Source: Nonomuraea coxensis DSM 45129 (GTDB lineage Bacteria; Actinomycetota; Actinomycetes; Streptosporangiales; Streptosporangiaceae). Taken from it: a DNA stretch of 64,000 nt. Position 1 is the first letter of the stretch. Each line of letters opens with the position of its first letter. Location: NCBI RefSeq assembly GCF_019397265.1, contig NZ_CP068985.1:1612001-1676000 (forward strand), in the 5' to 3' direction. The notes under the pieces were generated by a model. It did no database searches and was not told the DNA's origin. It worked only from the letters and a program-made list of their open reading frames with translations. Made by a program: the position numbers and the translations under genes. Positions 1-10,420 of the stretch are shown here, piece after piece.

Positions 1-825
1 GGACGAGAGAATGTCCATGTTCGATCCGAACTGCCGCATCTGCGACTGCAGATACTTGGTCATCGGCTGGTTCCCCGTGTCGGCGAAGACCAGCGCGATG
101 AGCATGTCGTTCCACACCCACAGGAACTGGAAGATGCCCAGCGAGGCGATCGCCGGCTTGCCCAGCGGGAACACCACGGAGGCGAAGATCTTCCACTCCG
201 AGGCGCCGTCCATGCGCGCGGCCTCCAAGAGCGAGGCCGGGATGCCGACGAAGAAGTTCCGCAGCAGGAAGATCGCGAACGGCAGGCCGAACGCCACGTG
301 GAACAGCACCACGCCCGGGATCGAGCCGAAGATCCCGACGTTGCCGTAGAGCACGGCGATGGGGATCAGCGCGATCTGGATCGGCACGATGAGCAGGCCC
401 ACCACGACGAGGAACGCGGTGTCCCTGCCGGGGAACTCCATCCAGGCGAAGGCGTAGGCCGCCATCGCCGCGATGCCGATCACCAGGATCGTGGTCGGCA
501 CCGTGATGAGCACGGTGTTCCAGAAGGAGGCGGAGAAGCCGCCGCTCAGCAGGTTCTTGTAGCTGGTGATGGTCAGCTCGGCCGGCTTGGTGAAGACCGT
601 CCACCAGCCCTCGGCGCTGTTGACCTGGTTGGTCCGCAGCGAGACCACCATCAGGCCCAGCGTCGGCACCAGCCAGAACAGGCCGAGGAGCACCATGACG
701 ACCTGGACCGCCCCGCTGCCCAGGCGATCGACGATCTTGCCTGCGATGCCCCGGCGGGGCGCGCCGGCCCCCAGGCCGGGCGCGGCGCCGGCGCCGGACG
801 GCGCGCTCGCGGTGGCGGTGGTCAT
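1..825 (-). CDS. Carbohydrate ABC transporter permease, MalG/AglG type (C-terminus cut by window edge)
   Basis: Inner-membrane permease of a sugar importer, partner of the MalF-type permease just upstream. 275 codons are visible before the left edge; family members are about 280-300 residues, so only the last few are missing. The frame shows an Ala/Gly-rich cytoplasmic N-terminus, several hydrophobic segments, and the ATPase-coupling EAA loop (EAARMDGASEWKIF) in the C-terminal third. The ATG overlaps the stop of the upstream permease by 4 bases (ATGA), with GAGGGAG just ahead as ribosome binding site, so the two are translationally coupled. Further operon genes may lie outside the window. The MalG family call is secure; the substrate (alpha-glucoside) is inferred from the neighbours. 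Confidence 0.92.
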   Translation of the reverse strand, partial: MTTATASAPSGAGAAPGLGAGAPRRGIAGKIVDRLGSGAVQVVMVLLGLFWLVPTLGLMVVSLRTNQVNSAEGWWTVFTKPAELTITSYKNLLSGGFSASFWNTVLITVPTTILVIGIAAMAAYAFAWMEFPGRDTAFLVVVGLLIVPIQIALIPIAVLYGNVGIFGSIPGVVLFHVAFGLPFAIFLLRNFFVGIPASLLEAARMDGASEWKIFASVVFPLGKPAIASLGIFQFLWVWNDMLIALVFADTGNQPMTKYLQSQMRQFGSNMDILSS

Positions 826-2198
826 GTGTTCTCCCTCCTGAACCTGCGGATGTTCATGATCATGAAGGGAAGGACCAGAACCAGCAGGAAGATGGCCAGC
901 GCACTGCCGAGCCCCTGGTTGTTGCCGCCGCCGAACGACACGCGCCACATCTCCAGCGCGACCACGTTCGCCTGTGGCTGGACCGAGGCCGGCGCGATGA
1001 TGAACACAAGGTCGAACACCTTCAGCGTATTGATGATCATCGTCACGAAGACGACGAGCAGCACCGGCGACAGCAGCGGCACGGTGATCTTGCGGAACAC
1101 CTGCCACTCCGACGCGCCGTCCATGCGGGCCGCCTCCAGCGCGTCACGCGGGATCGCCGCGAGACCAGCCGCCAGCAGGACCATCGCGAAACCTGCCCAC
1201 ACCCACACGAAGGCGCCGATGATGGCCGGCGTGATGAGTGTCGGGCCGAGCCAGGACAGACCGCCGTAGGCCGCCTCGAAGTTCGCCTTCGGCAGCCGCA
1301 CCGTGTAGGAGCCGGCCGGCAGGCCCTCGAAGCGGAACGAGCCGTCCTCGGCGGTAGTGGCGGTGCCGGCCACCTCGTCGCCGCGCACGGCCTCGACGGT
1401 CATGCCCGGCAAGCCCTTCTCGGTGCCGTCCACCTGGCCGCTCGTGCCGCCGCCGCCCGCCGTGAAGTCGAACCACACGACGCCGGACAGCGCGTTGCCC
1501 GGCTGCGGGGCCTTCGCCGGCGCCGCGTTCGCCGGCATCACCGCGGGCTTGACGCCCACGATGGGGATCAGCACCGGCTGGCCCGCCTGGGCGGGCTGCT
1601 TGGTGACGACGGCGCCGCCCTGGTCGGCGACCGGGGACTGGTCGCCCTCGCGCGGCCGGGCCTCGGGATAGCCCTGCGAGGAGGAGAACGTGTCGTGCAC
1701 CGTCGTCAGCACGGCGTTGGCGAGGCCCTTGTCGGGGCTCTGCTCGTACACGAGGCGGAAGATCACGCCGGCGGCCATGAGCGAGACCGCCATCGGCATG
1801 AACACGATCAGCTTGAACGCCGTCGCCCACTTGATGCGCTCGGTCAGCACCGCGAAGATCAGGCCGACCGTGGTGACGATGATCGGCGCGACGACGACCC
1901 AGATGAGGTTGTTGCGGATCGTCGTCAGCATCCCGCCGTCGGTGAAGATCGTGGCGTAGTTGCCGAGCCCCACGAACCCCGAGCCCTTGGCGTCGAACAG
2001 GCTGCGGATGATCGAGTAGACGATCGGGTAGACCACCCAGATCCCGAGCAGCAGCGCCGCCGGGAGGAGGAAGGCGATCGCGACCGCCGGCGATGGGCCG
2101 AGGCGTCGTTTCGTACGGGGGGTATCAGCCGGTCCGGTGGCGGCCCCGCCCGCGATCGTCGCGGGCGGGACCTTCGGGCCGTCCAACCGTTCGGTCAC
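822..2198 (-). CDS. Carbohydrate ABC transporter permease, MalF/AglF type, with inserted beta-sandwich domain
   Basis: First permease of the sugar importer, 458 residues, starting with GTG after AGAGGT. MalF-like permeases without an insertion are usually about 300 residues. The extra length is an extracytoplasmic insertion at about residues 150-320, between the hydrophobic segment ending near 150 and the one starting near 320. The first part of the loop is Pro/Ala-rich and unstructured-looking. Residues about 237-303 look like a carboxypeptidase-regulatory/SdrD-B type beta-sandwich (LSGVVWFD, then TTAEDGSFRFEGLPAGSYTV). The EAA coupling loop (EAARMDGASEWQVF) is at 354-367. The protein follows the binding-protein gene by 12 bases and overlaps the next permease. 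E. coli MalF also has a large periplasmic loop that touches MalE, so a docking role for this loop is plausible but inferred. Confidence 0.92.
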   Translation of the reverse strand: MTERLDGPKVPPATIAGGAATGPADTPRTKRRLGPSPAVAIAFLLPAALLLGIWVVYPIVYSIIRSLFDAKGSGFVGLGNYATIFTDGGMLTTIRNNLIWVVVAPIIVTTVGLIFAVLTERIKWATAFKLIVFMPMAVSLMAAGVIFRLVYEQSPDKGLANAVLTTVHDTFSSSQGYPEARPREGDQSPVADQGGAVVTKQPAQAGQPVLIPIVGVKPAVMPANAAPAKAPQPGNALSGVVWFDFTAGGGGTSGQVDGTEKGLPGMTVEAVRGDEVAGTATTAEDGSFRFEGLPAGSYTVRLPKANFEAAYGGLSWLGPTLITPAIIGAFVWVWAGFAMVLLAAGLAAIPRDALEAARMDGASEWQVFRKITVPLLSPVLLVVFVTMIINTLKVFDLVFIIAPASVQPQANVVALEMWRVSFGGGNNQGLGSALAIFLLVLVLPFMIMNIRRFRRENT

Positions 2199-2210
2199 GG
2201 CCTTACCTCT

Positions 2211-3545
2211 TTACTTCCAGGCCTTCTTGGCCTCTGCTTCGAGCGCCTCCTGGGCGCCCTTGACGTCGCTCGGCTTGCGAACGAAGTCCTGCAGGATCTT
2301 CCACTCGCCCTTGCCGTCGGTGCCGCCGAAGGCGCTGGGGGCCAGGTCGGACATGTCGTAGCGGACCGCGTCGCCGGCCGAGACGATGGTCTGGCCGAGC
2401 TGGCGGGTCAGCTCGTCGGGGTAGTTGTCGGGGGAGACGTTCTTGTTGGGCGACAGGTAGCCGGGGAGCTTGGCCCAGACCTCGCCACCCTCCTTGGAGG
2501 CCAGGAACTGCAGCAGCGCCTGGGCGCCGGGGGAGTCCTTCATGGCCACCGCGACGTCGCCGCCGAGCACGACCGGGGCGGTGTCACCGGCCTTGGGGAA
2601 GGGGAAGTACTTGGCGTCCTCGCCGACCTTGGCGCCGGAGTTGACCGCCTCGACGGCCACGAAGTCGGCCTCGATGACCATCGCGGCCTTCTTGTTGCTG
2701 TAGACCTTGCTCACGCAGGTCGGGAAGTCCGTCTGCATGGTGCCCGAGGTGCCGTCGACCAGGAACTCCTGCTTGTCGACGATCTGCGCGATCTTCTCCA
2801 GGGCCACCTTGACGGTCGGGTCGGTCCACGGGATCTCGTGCTTGGAGAGCTTGTCGTAGTTCTCCGGGCCGGCCGAGGACAGGTAGACGTTCTCGAAGAG
2901 GTCGGTGAGGGTCCAGCCGGAGGCGCCGCAGAGCGAGAACGGGGCCGTGCCGGAGTCGGCGATCGTCTGGGCGTTCTTGACCAGCTCGTCCCAGGTGGTC
3001 GCGGGCTGCACGCCGGCGTCGTCGAAGGCGGGGGCGCGGTACCACACCAGCGACTTGTGCGCGGCCTTGATGAGCACGCCGTAGACCTGGCCGCCGGCGG
3101 AGCCGAGCTCCTTCCAGTACGGCGTGTAGTTGGTGTCGATCTCCTTGATGACGTCGGCGCTCAGCGGCTTCAGCGCGTTCTGGTCGGCGTACTGCTGCAC
3201 CAGGCCCGGCTGCGGCAGGATGGCGACGTCGGGCGGGTTGTTGCCCTGGATGCGCGGGCCGAGGTAGGCGCCGGTGTCCTCGCCGGTGGAGGCGTAGGTG
3301 ACCTCGGCGCCGGTCTTGTCGGTGAACGCCTTCAGCACCTGCTCGAAGTTCTTCTGCTCGGCGCCGGTCCACTTGGCGGCGACCTCGAGCTTGACGCCCT
3401 GGAGGGACTTCTCGCCGCCGGCGGCGGAGCTCGCGGGAGCGGAGCCCGACGCGGCGGGCTCCTCCGTCGTGGAGGGCGCGTTGCCGCACGCGGCTACGGC
3501 TATCGCGAGCCCGGCCAGGATCGTTGCGGCTCTGGCTGTGCGCAT
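2211..3545 (-). CDS. Extracellular sugar-binding lipoprotein, AglE-like
   Basis: Family 1 extracellular solute-binding protein, 444 residues, that should deliver an alpha-glucoside to the adjacent permeases. The N-terminus is a lipoprotein signal with lipobox VAAC (Cys20), followed by a Ser/Ala/Pro-rich linker and then a binding-protein body (ANSL-type fold features such as a PDVAILPQPG segment and VLIKAAHKSLVWY). I chose ATG 3545 because TGAGG lies 6 bases upstream. A GTG at 3557 would add four residues and overlap the previous stop, but it lacks a good Shine-Dalgarno. It resembles the AglE branch more than maltose-binding MalE; the exact substrate cannot be read from sequence. Confidence 0.88.
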   Translation of the reverse strand: MRTARAATILAGLAIAVAACGNAPSTTEEPAASGSAPASSAAGGEKSLQGVKLEVAAKWTGAEQKNFEQVLKAFTDKTGAEVTYASTGEDTGAYLGPRIQGNNPPDVAILPQPGLVQQYADQNALKPLSADVIKEIDTNYTPYWKELGSAGGQVYGVLIKAAHKSLVWYRAPAFDDAGVQPATTWDELVKNAQTIADSGTAPFSLCGASGWTLTDLFENVYLSSAGPENYDKLSKHEIPWTDPTVKVALEKIAQIVDKQEFLVDGTSGTMQTDFPTCVSKVYSNKKAAMVIEADFVAVEAVNSGAKVGEDAKYFPFPKAGDTAPVVLGGDVAVAMKDSPGAQALLQFLASKEGGEVWAKLPGYLSPNKNVSPDNYPDELTRQLGQTIVSAGDAVRYDMSDLAPSAFGGTDGKGEWKILQDFVRKPSDVKGAQEALEAEAKKAWK

Positions 3546-3553
3546 GGTTTGCC

Positions 3554-4804
3554 TCACTGGGTTCTGATGATCTCGTCGAGTTCGGATTTCATCGAGACCG
3601 CGGCGTCGGCCGCGGACTCAGGGGTGGGGGTGCCGAGGGCTTTGGCGACCGAACTCGCGATCACCAAGCTCAGCTGGTTGTAGTTGGCGCTCACCGGACG
3701 TGTCTTGGCGGCGAGGATGCTCTCCTTGAGCACCGGCAGGTACGGGAAGCGCTTGATCAGGTCGGGGTCGTCGTAGAGCTCGGTCCACACCGGCGGGAAG
3801 GATCCCTCGGTCAGGACGCGGCGCTCGTTCTCCAGGCTGGTGAAGTAGCGGATGAACTCCTGGGCGGTCTGCTGGTGCCGGGAGAAGGCGCTGACGGCGA
3901 GGTTGGCGCCGCCGAGCGTGCTGGACCCCGGCCCGTCCAGACCTGGCAGCCTGGTGACCGCGATCTTGTCGCCCAGCTCGACCCGGGCCGGGCCGTAGGC
4001 GTGCGGCCAGTTGCGGGCGAAGGCCAGCCGTCCCTCCTGGAAGGCGAGGCGGGTCTCCTCCTCCTTGTAGCTCAGCGACTCCTTGGGGATCCAGCCCTCC
4101 CGCAGTCCCTGGAGCAGGAAGCCGAGCGCGGTCTCCGCCTTGGCGGGGTCGAGGGTGACCCCCGTCCCGTCGCGGTTGAGTATCTGGCCGCCGGCCGACT
4201 GCAGAGCCTCGGAGAAGTTGACGGTCAGCCCCTCGTAGGCGAGGAACTGCCCGGCGTAGCCATCGATGTCGTGCTTGTCAGTGATCTTGCGTGCCTGGTC
4301 GCGGAGCTCGGCCCATGTCCTCGGCGGCTTCTTGACCAGGTCGGTCCGGTAGTAGAGCAGCCCCGCGTTGCTCGTGTACGGGACCGCCCAGAGCTTGTTC
4401 TTGTAGACGGCCGTCTCCACGACGGGCGGCAGGAACCTGTCGAGCGGGAAGAGCCCGCGCTCCAGGGGGATGATCCAGCCGTTCTCCGCGAATTCGGCGG
4501 TCCACACCACGTCGAGCCCGAGCACGTCGTAGCGGCTGCTCTGGGCCTGGAGGTTGGCCACCATCTGAGCACGTTGCTCGTCGGCGGCCTCGGGCAGCTC
4601 CAGCAGCGTCACCTTCTCGGCCGGGTGGGCCTGGTTCCAGCGGTCCAGCAAGGGTTGCAGGTACGCCGTGGTGTCGCGTCCGGTGGCGAAGGTGATGGGC
4701 CCGGTACCGCCCGTCGCCGGCTCGCCGCCGCCCTTGTCGCCCGCCGACGCGCAGCCGGCCGTCGCCAGGAGCACGGCCAGCATGAGCGGAAGCGGACGAA
4801 GCAC
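3554..4804 (-). CDS. Second extracellular sugar-binding lipoprotein (trehalose/maltose-binding ThuE/LpqY-like)
   Basis: First gene of the importer operon, 416 residues, GTG start with GGAGGA 6 bases upstream. Lipoprotein signal ends in TAGC (Cys18). The body shows typical solute-binding motifs: YDVLGLDVVWTAEFAENGW, a PYTSNAGLLYYRTDL segment, and AFARNWPHAYGP. It differs clearly from the next gene, so the operon encodes two different binding lipoproteins for one pair of permeases. No ATPase gene is present; actinomycete sugar importers commonly share an MsiK-type ATPase encoded elsewhere (known for the family; inferred here). TreS at 8428-10161 makes a trehalose/maltose role reasonable. Confidence 0.87.
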   Translation of the reverse strand: MLRPLPLMLAVLLATAGCASAGDKGGGEPATGGTGPITFATGRDTTAYLQPLLDRWNQAHPAEKVTLLELPEAADEQRAQMVANLQAQSSRYDVLGLDVVWTAEFAENGWIIPLERGLFPLDRFLPPVVETAVYKNKLWAVPYTSNAGLLYYRTDLVKKPPRTWAELRDQARKITDKHDIDGYAGQFLAYEGLTVNFSEALQSAGGQILNRDGTGVTLDPAKAETALGFLLQGLREGWIPKESLSYKEEETRLAFQEGRLAFARNWPHAYGPARVELGDKIAVTRLPGLDGPGSSTLGGANLAVSAFSRHQQTAQEFIRYFTSLENERRVLTEGSFPPVWTELYDDPDLIKRFPYLPVLKESILAAKTRPVSANYNQLSLVIASSVAKALGTPTPESAADAAVSMKSELDEIIRTQ

Positions 4805-4849
4805 TCTGTTTCCTCCGTGGTCAACGGGGTTACATACGTGTTAGGTAGA

Positions 4850-4866
4850 TGCATTCATGTTATGCA
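4850..4866. promoter_or_regulatory. Inverted repeat over the importer -10 region
   Basis: TGCAT and ATGCA are perfect 5-base arms separated by 7 bases (TCATGTT). The repeat covers the candidate -10 and start of the minus-strand promoter, where a repressor of the importer could bind. Which regulator is unknown; the divergent PadR gene is one possibility. Confidence 0.3.
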
Positions 4867-4887
4867 CACCTGTAATCTGAAGGTCAA
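4859..4887 (-). promoter_or_regulatory. Candidate promoter of the sugar importer operon
   Basis: On the minus strand TTGACC (4887-4882) and CATAAC (4864-4859) are separated by exactly 17 bases, a good match to a housekeeping sigma promoter. The expected start of transcription is near 4852, giving a leader of about 48 bases to the GTG at 4804. Confidence 0.5.
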
Positions 4888-4898
4888 TGGATAACCGC

Positions 4899-4920
4899 GT
4901 AACGCGTTCGTAACACGCGT
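4899..4920. promoter_or_regulatory. Repeated GTAAC / ACGCGT elements between importer and padR
   Basis: GTAAC occurs at 4899-4903 and 4910-4914, and the palindrome ACGCGT at 4902-4907 and 4915-4920, 13 bases apart. They lie 26-47 bases before the padR start, upstream of the importer -35. A PadR operator is a reasonable guess, because this family usually binds its own promoter. Confidence 0.3.
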
Positions 4921-4945
4921 TCCCATACGCCCGGGGAGGTGAGGC

Positions 4946-5452
4946 GTGCGGCTTCACCTGCTGGCGCTTCTGGCGAAGGAGCCGGCGCACGGCTACGAGC
5001 TGAAACAAGCGCTGGAGCAGACCTTCGGCAGTGCCTACCCCTCCCCGAACATCGGGCAGATATACGTCACCCTGGGCAGGCTGGAGAAGGACGGCCTGGT
5101 CAGGGCCGTCGACGTCGAGCAGTCCAACCGGCCCAACAAGAAGGTCTATTATCTGACCGCCAAGGGGCGCGACCTGCTCGAGATCTGGGTGGACGAGCCC
5201 ACCGAGGGCCCCCGCGTGCGTGACGAGTTCTTCATGAAGCTCGTGCTCGCGCCGCTCACCGGCATCGCCGACCGGATGGCGCTGATCAGCCGCCAGCGGC
5301 GGCACTATCTCGGGCTCATGAGCGACCTCAACGACCTGCTGTCCCGTACGCCCCCGACCGATCGGGTGGCCCTGCTGCTCATCGAGGGGGCCATGCTCCA
5401 TCTGCAGGCGGATCTTGACTGGCTCGAACGGTGCCAGGAGGATCTGGCATGA
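4946..5452 (+). CDS. PadR family transcriptional regulator
   Basis: 168-residue regulator with an N-terminal winged helix-turn-helix (residues about 1-80: HLLALLAKEPAHGYELKQAL, then SPNIGQIYVTLGRLEKDGLV, wing ending YYLTAKG) and a helical C-terminal dimerisation part. GTG start after GGAGGT with 5 bases spacing. Its stop overlaps the ATG of the ABC ATPase (ATGA), so it is the first gene of a three-gene unit padR-ATPase-FtsX permease. By family analogy it probably represses the exporter and is relieved by a ligand. Confidence 0.92.
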   Translation: MRLHLLALLAKEPAHGYELKQALEQTFGSAYPSPNIGQIYVTLGRLEKDGLVRAVDVEQSNRPNKKVYYLTAKGRDLLEIWVDEPTEGPRVRDEFFMKLVLAPLTGIADRMALISRQRRHYLGLMSDLNDLLSRTPPTDRVALLLIEGAMLHLQADLDWLERCQEDLA

Positions 5453-6177
5453 CCTCCGTCGTGAAAACGGTCAATCTGGTCAAAATCTACCAGGACGGCG
5501 CCCTTCCCGTCCCTGCCGTGCGCGGCGTGGACCTCCAGGTCGAGCCGGGCGAGTTCGTGGCCGTCATGGGCCCCTCCGGGTCCGGCAAGTCCACCCTCGT
5601 GCACCTCCTCGGCGGCCTCGACACCAGGACGAGCGGCGAGATCTGGCTCGACGGCAAGCGCGTCGACACGCTCTCCGAGAGCGCCTGGGCGCTGCTGCGG
5701 CGCAAGCGCGTCGGCTTCGTCTTCCAGTTCTTCAACCTGGTCGCCAACATGACCGTCGGCGACAACGTCGAGCTGCCCGCGCTGCTCGCCGGAGCCTCGC
5801 CCAAGGTGGCCCGCGAGCGCCGCGAGAGCCTGCTCGCCGCGCTCAACCTCGCCGACCGCGCCGACGCCGCCCCCGCCCAGCTCTCCGGCGGCGAGCAGCA
5901 GCGCGTCGCCCTGGCCAGGGCCTTGGCCAACCAGCCCGCCCTGCTGCTCGCCGACGAGCCCACCGGCAACCTCGACAGCCGCAACACCCGCGACGTGCTG
6001 CGCCTGCTCGGCACCGTGCACAAGGAGGGCCAGACCATCGTCATGGTCACCCACGACGCCCGGGTGGCCAGCCTGGCCGACCGGGTCGTCTCCCTGTTCG
6101 ACGGCGAGATCGTCGACGACGGCCGCATCGCCCGCCGCCGTACCGGCACGGCCGGCGAGGTGATCGACCTCAGATGA
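5449..6177 (+). CDS. ABC transporter ATPase, LolD/MacB type
   Basis: 242-residue ATPase that drives the FtsX-type permease encoded next. It has Walker A GPSGSGKST, Q-loop (FVFQFFNL), signature LSGGEQQR, Walker B LLLADEP followed by TGNLD, and H-loop VTHDA. I chose ATG 5449 because AGGAGG lies 7 bases upstream and the ATG overlaps the padR stop; a GTG at 5431 is less likely. Substrates of such padR-linked exporters are usually lipids, peptides or antibiotics; nothing in this sequence decides which. Confidence 0.95.
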   Translation: MTSVVKTVNLVKIYQDGALPVPAVRGVDLQVEPGEFVAVMGPSGSGKSTLVHLLGGLDTRTSGEIWLDGKRVDTLSESAWALLRRKRVGFVFQFFNLVANMTVGDNVELPALLAGASPKVARERRESLLAALNLADRADAAPAQLSGGEQQRVALARALANQPALLLADEPTGNLDSRNTRDVLRLLGTVHKEGQTIVMVTHDARVASLADRVVSLFDGEIVDDGRIARRRTGTAGEVIDLR

Positions 6178-8427
6178 GCACCGCACTCGCGGGGAGCCGG
6201 TGGATCAGGGCCGACCTGCGGGCCAGGAAGGGCCAGGCGGTGCTCACCGTGCTGGCCGTGGCCGGGATCGTGGCCGCGCTGATCACCGCGGCGACCCTCC
6301 TGGAGGAGGGCACCAACCCCTGGCGGAGCCTGTTCGCCAGGACCGACGGCGCCCACGTCTGGCTCTACACCGACGACAGCCCCGACGTCTCGCTGACCGG
6401 CATCGACGGCGTGACACGGATCGCCGGCCCCTACCGCTCCGCGCCCGTCACCGTGGCCCAGGACGGCAAGAAGGAGCCCGCGGCGCTGCGCGCCATGCCC
6501 GCCACGCCCCCAGGGGTGGCGCGTCCGGTCGTGGCCGAGGGCCGCTGGCTGGACCCGGCCCAGCCGGACGGGGTCGTGGTCGAGCGCTCCTTCGCCGAGT
6601 CGCTGCGGCTCCGGGTGGGCGCGCCGTTCACGATCATCGCGCTGAGCGGCGGGCGGCACACCCTCTACGTGCGCGGCATCGCCGACTCCGCCGAACAGGG
6701 CTTCTACCCGCAGTGGACGCCCGGCCTGGCGTACGTGCTGCCCCTCATGCTCGACCGGATCGAGCCCATGCTGGGCCGCAGCGAGTGGGTGACCGGGCTC
6801 CGCCTGGCCGACCCCGACGCCACGCAGGTCGTCTCGCAGCGCGTCGTGGTGATGCTGGAGGACAAGCTCCAGCGGGTCTACACCTGGCGCGAGGTCAGGG
6901 CCGCGATGGAGCTGGACAACCGGCTGCTGGGCACGCTGCTCGCGCTGTTCGGCGCGGTCGGGCTGGTGGCCGCCGCGCTGGCGCTGGCCAACGCGGCCGG
7001 CGGCCGGGTGCTCACCCAGCTCCGCGACCTGGCCACGCTGAAGTCCCTGGGCTTCACCAGGGGCCAGGTGGCGCTGCTGCTGCTCGTGGAGCACGGCGCG
7101 CTCGGCCTGCTCGGGGTCGTGGCCGGCGCGGTGGCCGGCTGGGGCCTGATGGCGATGATGCTGGGCCCGTCCTCCGTCGCCCCCGCGCCGGTGCTCGCCA
7201 TCGTGGGAGGCACGGCGCTGGCCGTGCTCGCCGCCGTCGGCGTGCCCGCCTGGCGCGGCGGCCGGACGCCGCCGATCCCCGACGTGCCCTCCGGGCCGCC
7301 GCGGGGCCGGCTGTCGCGGCTGGCGCGCCTGGCCCTCCTCGTACGCCTCCCGCCGGCGCTGGTGCTCGGCACCCGTGACGCCTTCACCCGGCGGACGCCG
7401 GCGTTCCTGACGGCGTTCGGGCTGGCCGTCCCGATGATGATGATCACCATCGGGCTGGGCGTGTGGGCCACGCTGGACGACTTCGCCGACCATCCCGAGC
7501 AGGTCGGCCAGCACGCCTCCCTGTACGTCCGCGCCGGCAAGGTCGAGCCGGCCGAGGCCAAGCGCATGGCCGAGAGCGACCCCGGGGTGGCCGCGGTCTA
7601 TCCGGGCACCGAGGTCAACGCCCTGGCGCCCGGCGAGGCCCGTTCCGTACGGGTGCGGGCGATCGGCGCGTCGTCCCGGCCGTACCCGTTCCCCGTGGTC
7701 GAGGGGCGGATGTACGGCCGTCCAGGCGAGGCCGTCGCCGGGCAGGGCCTGCTGGACCTGCTGGGGCTCGAGATCGGCGACCGGGTGCGCCTCACCGTGG
7801 GCGGGACGCCGCTGATCGTCAGGATCGTCGGCCGCAACGTCGAGCCCGACCAGGACGGCGAGGTGCTGTCGGTCGGGCTGGACAGCCTGTCGGCCAAGGA
7901 CTCGGTGCCGCCCGAGTTCTACGCGCTGGCCCTCAAGCCGGACGCGGACACCGCCGAGGTGCGCGGCAGGCTGCTGGCCCAGTCGGGCGAGGGCCTGGAG
8001 GTGCAGGAGGTGGTCAACCCGGCCGACCGGCTGTCGATCATCAGGGTGATCATCGTGGCGCTGATCGGGGTGCTGGCCCTCATCGGGCTGGCCAACCTGC
8101 TCACCGCGAGCGCGATCGGCCTGCGTGACCACGCCTTCGACCTGGCCGTGCTGAAGGCCATGGGGCTGACGCCGCGCCAGGTCATGGCGACGCTCGTGAC
8201 CGCCACGGGCCTGCTGGTGGTGCTGGGGGTCGGCGCGGGCGCCGCGGCGGGGATGTCGGTGGTGACGAGCCTCATCGATCTGCAGGGCGACACGAGCGGG
8301 GTGGGGGCGGGCATCGGCCGCGCCCCCTCGGCCCTGACGTTGACGATCGCCGTGCTGACGGCGGTGGGCGCGGCCCTCGCGGTGGCGCTCATCCCCGCGC
8401 GCCGCGCGGCCCGTGCCCAGGTGCCGG

Positions 8428-8441
<14 letters not shown>
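6174..8441 (+). CDS. ABC transporter permease with two FtsX domains
   Basis: 755-residue membrane protein. A transmembrane helix near residues 17-40 is followed by a large extracellular domain. Three helices then lie at about 250-360, one near 405-430 starts the second half, a second extracellular domain follows, and the last three helices are at about 620-745. This is the duplicated FtsX/MacB-like layout in a single chain. ATG overlaps the ATPase stop (ATGA). The last 14 bases overlap the end of treS on the other strand, so the two genes converge tail to tail without a terminator between them. Confidence 0.92.
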
Positions 8442-10161
<1,720 letters not shown>

Positions 10162-10420
10162 ATGTCGCTCACAGGAAGAGATGTGGGCAGGACGAAGTCA
10201 CCGGTTCCCCGGCGTTCTTGATTGGTGACCGCGCCGCCTGGAGTCGTCATCCCTGCGAACTCCATGCCCTAGAACGAGGTCGGATTTGTGATCCGGTTGC
10301 CCGTTTGTGCGGCGCTTACGGGCCGAACACTACCAGCCCGTCGGCTTTCCGGAACCCGCTTCTGCTGTGCCGGGTGTAATACCCGCGAGATCCGTATGTA
10401 ACCACGTTGTTACCGAGAGT
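10162..10420. promoter_or_regulatory. treS upstream region with inverted repeat
   Basis: No gene is seen in these 259 bases. GTAAC and GTTAC form an inverted repeat with a 6-base spacer at 10398-10413, and CGGGT/ACCCG form a small hairpin at 10371-10385. On the minus strand the segment 10403-10393 reads GGTTACATACG, identical to 4828-4838 upstream of the sugar importer. The treS promoter probably lies here, but I cannot fix a -35/-10 pair. Confidence 0.35.
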
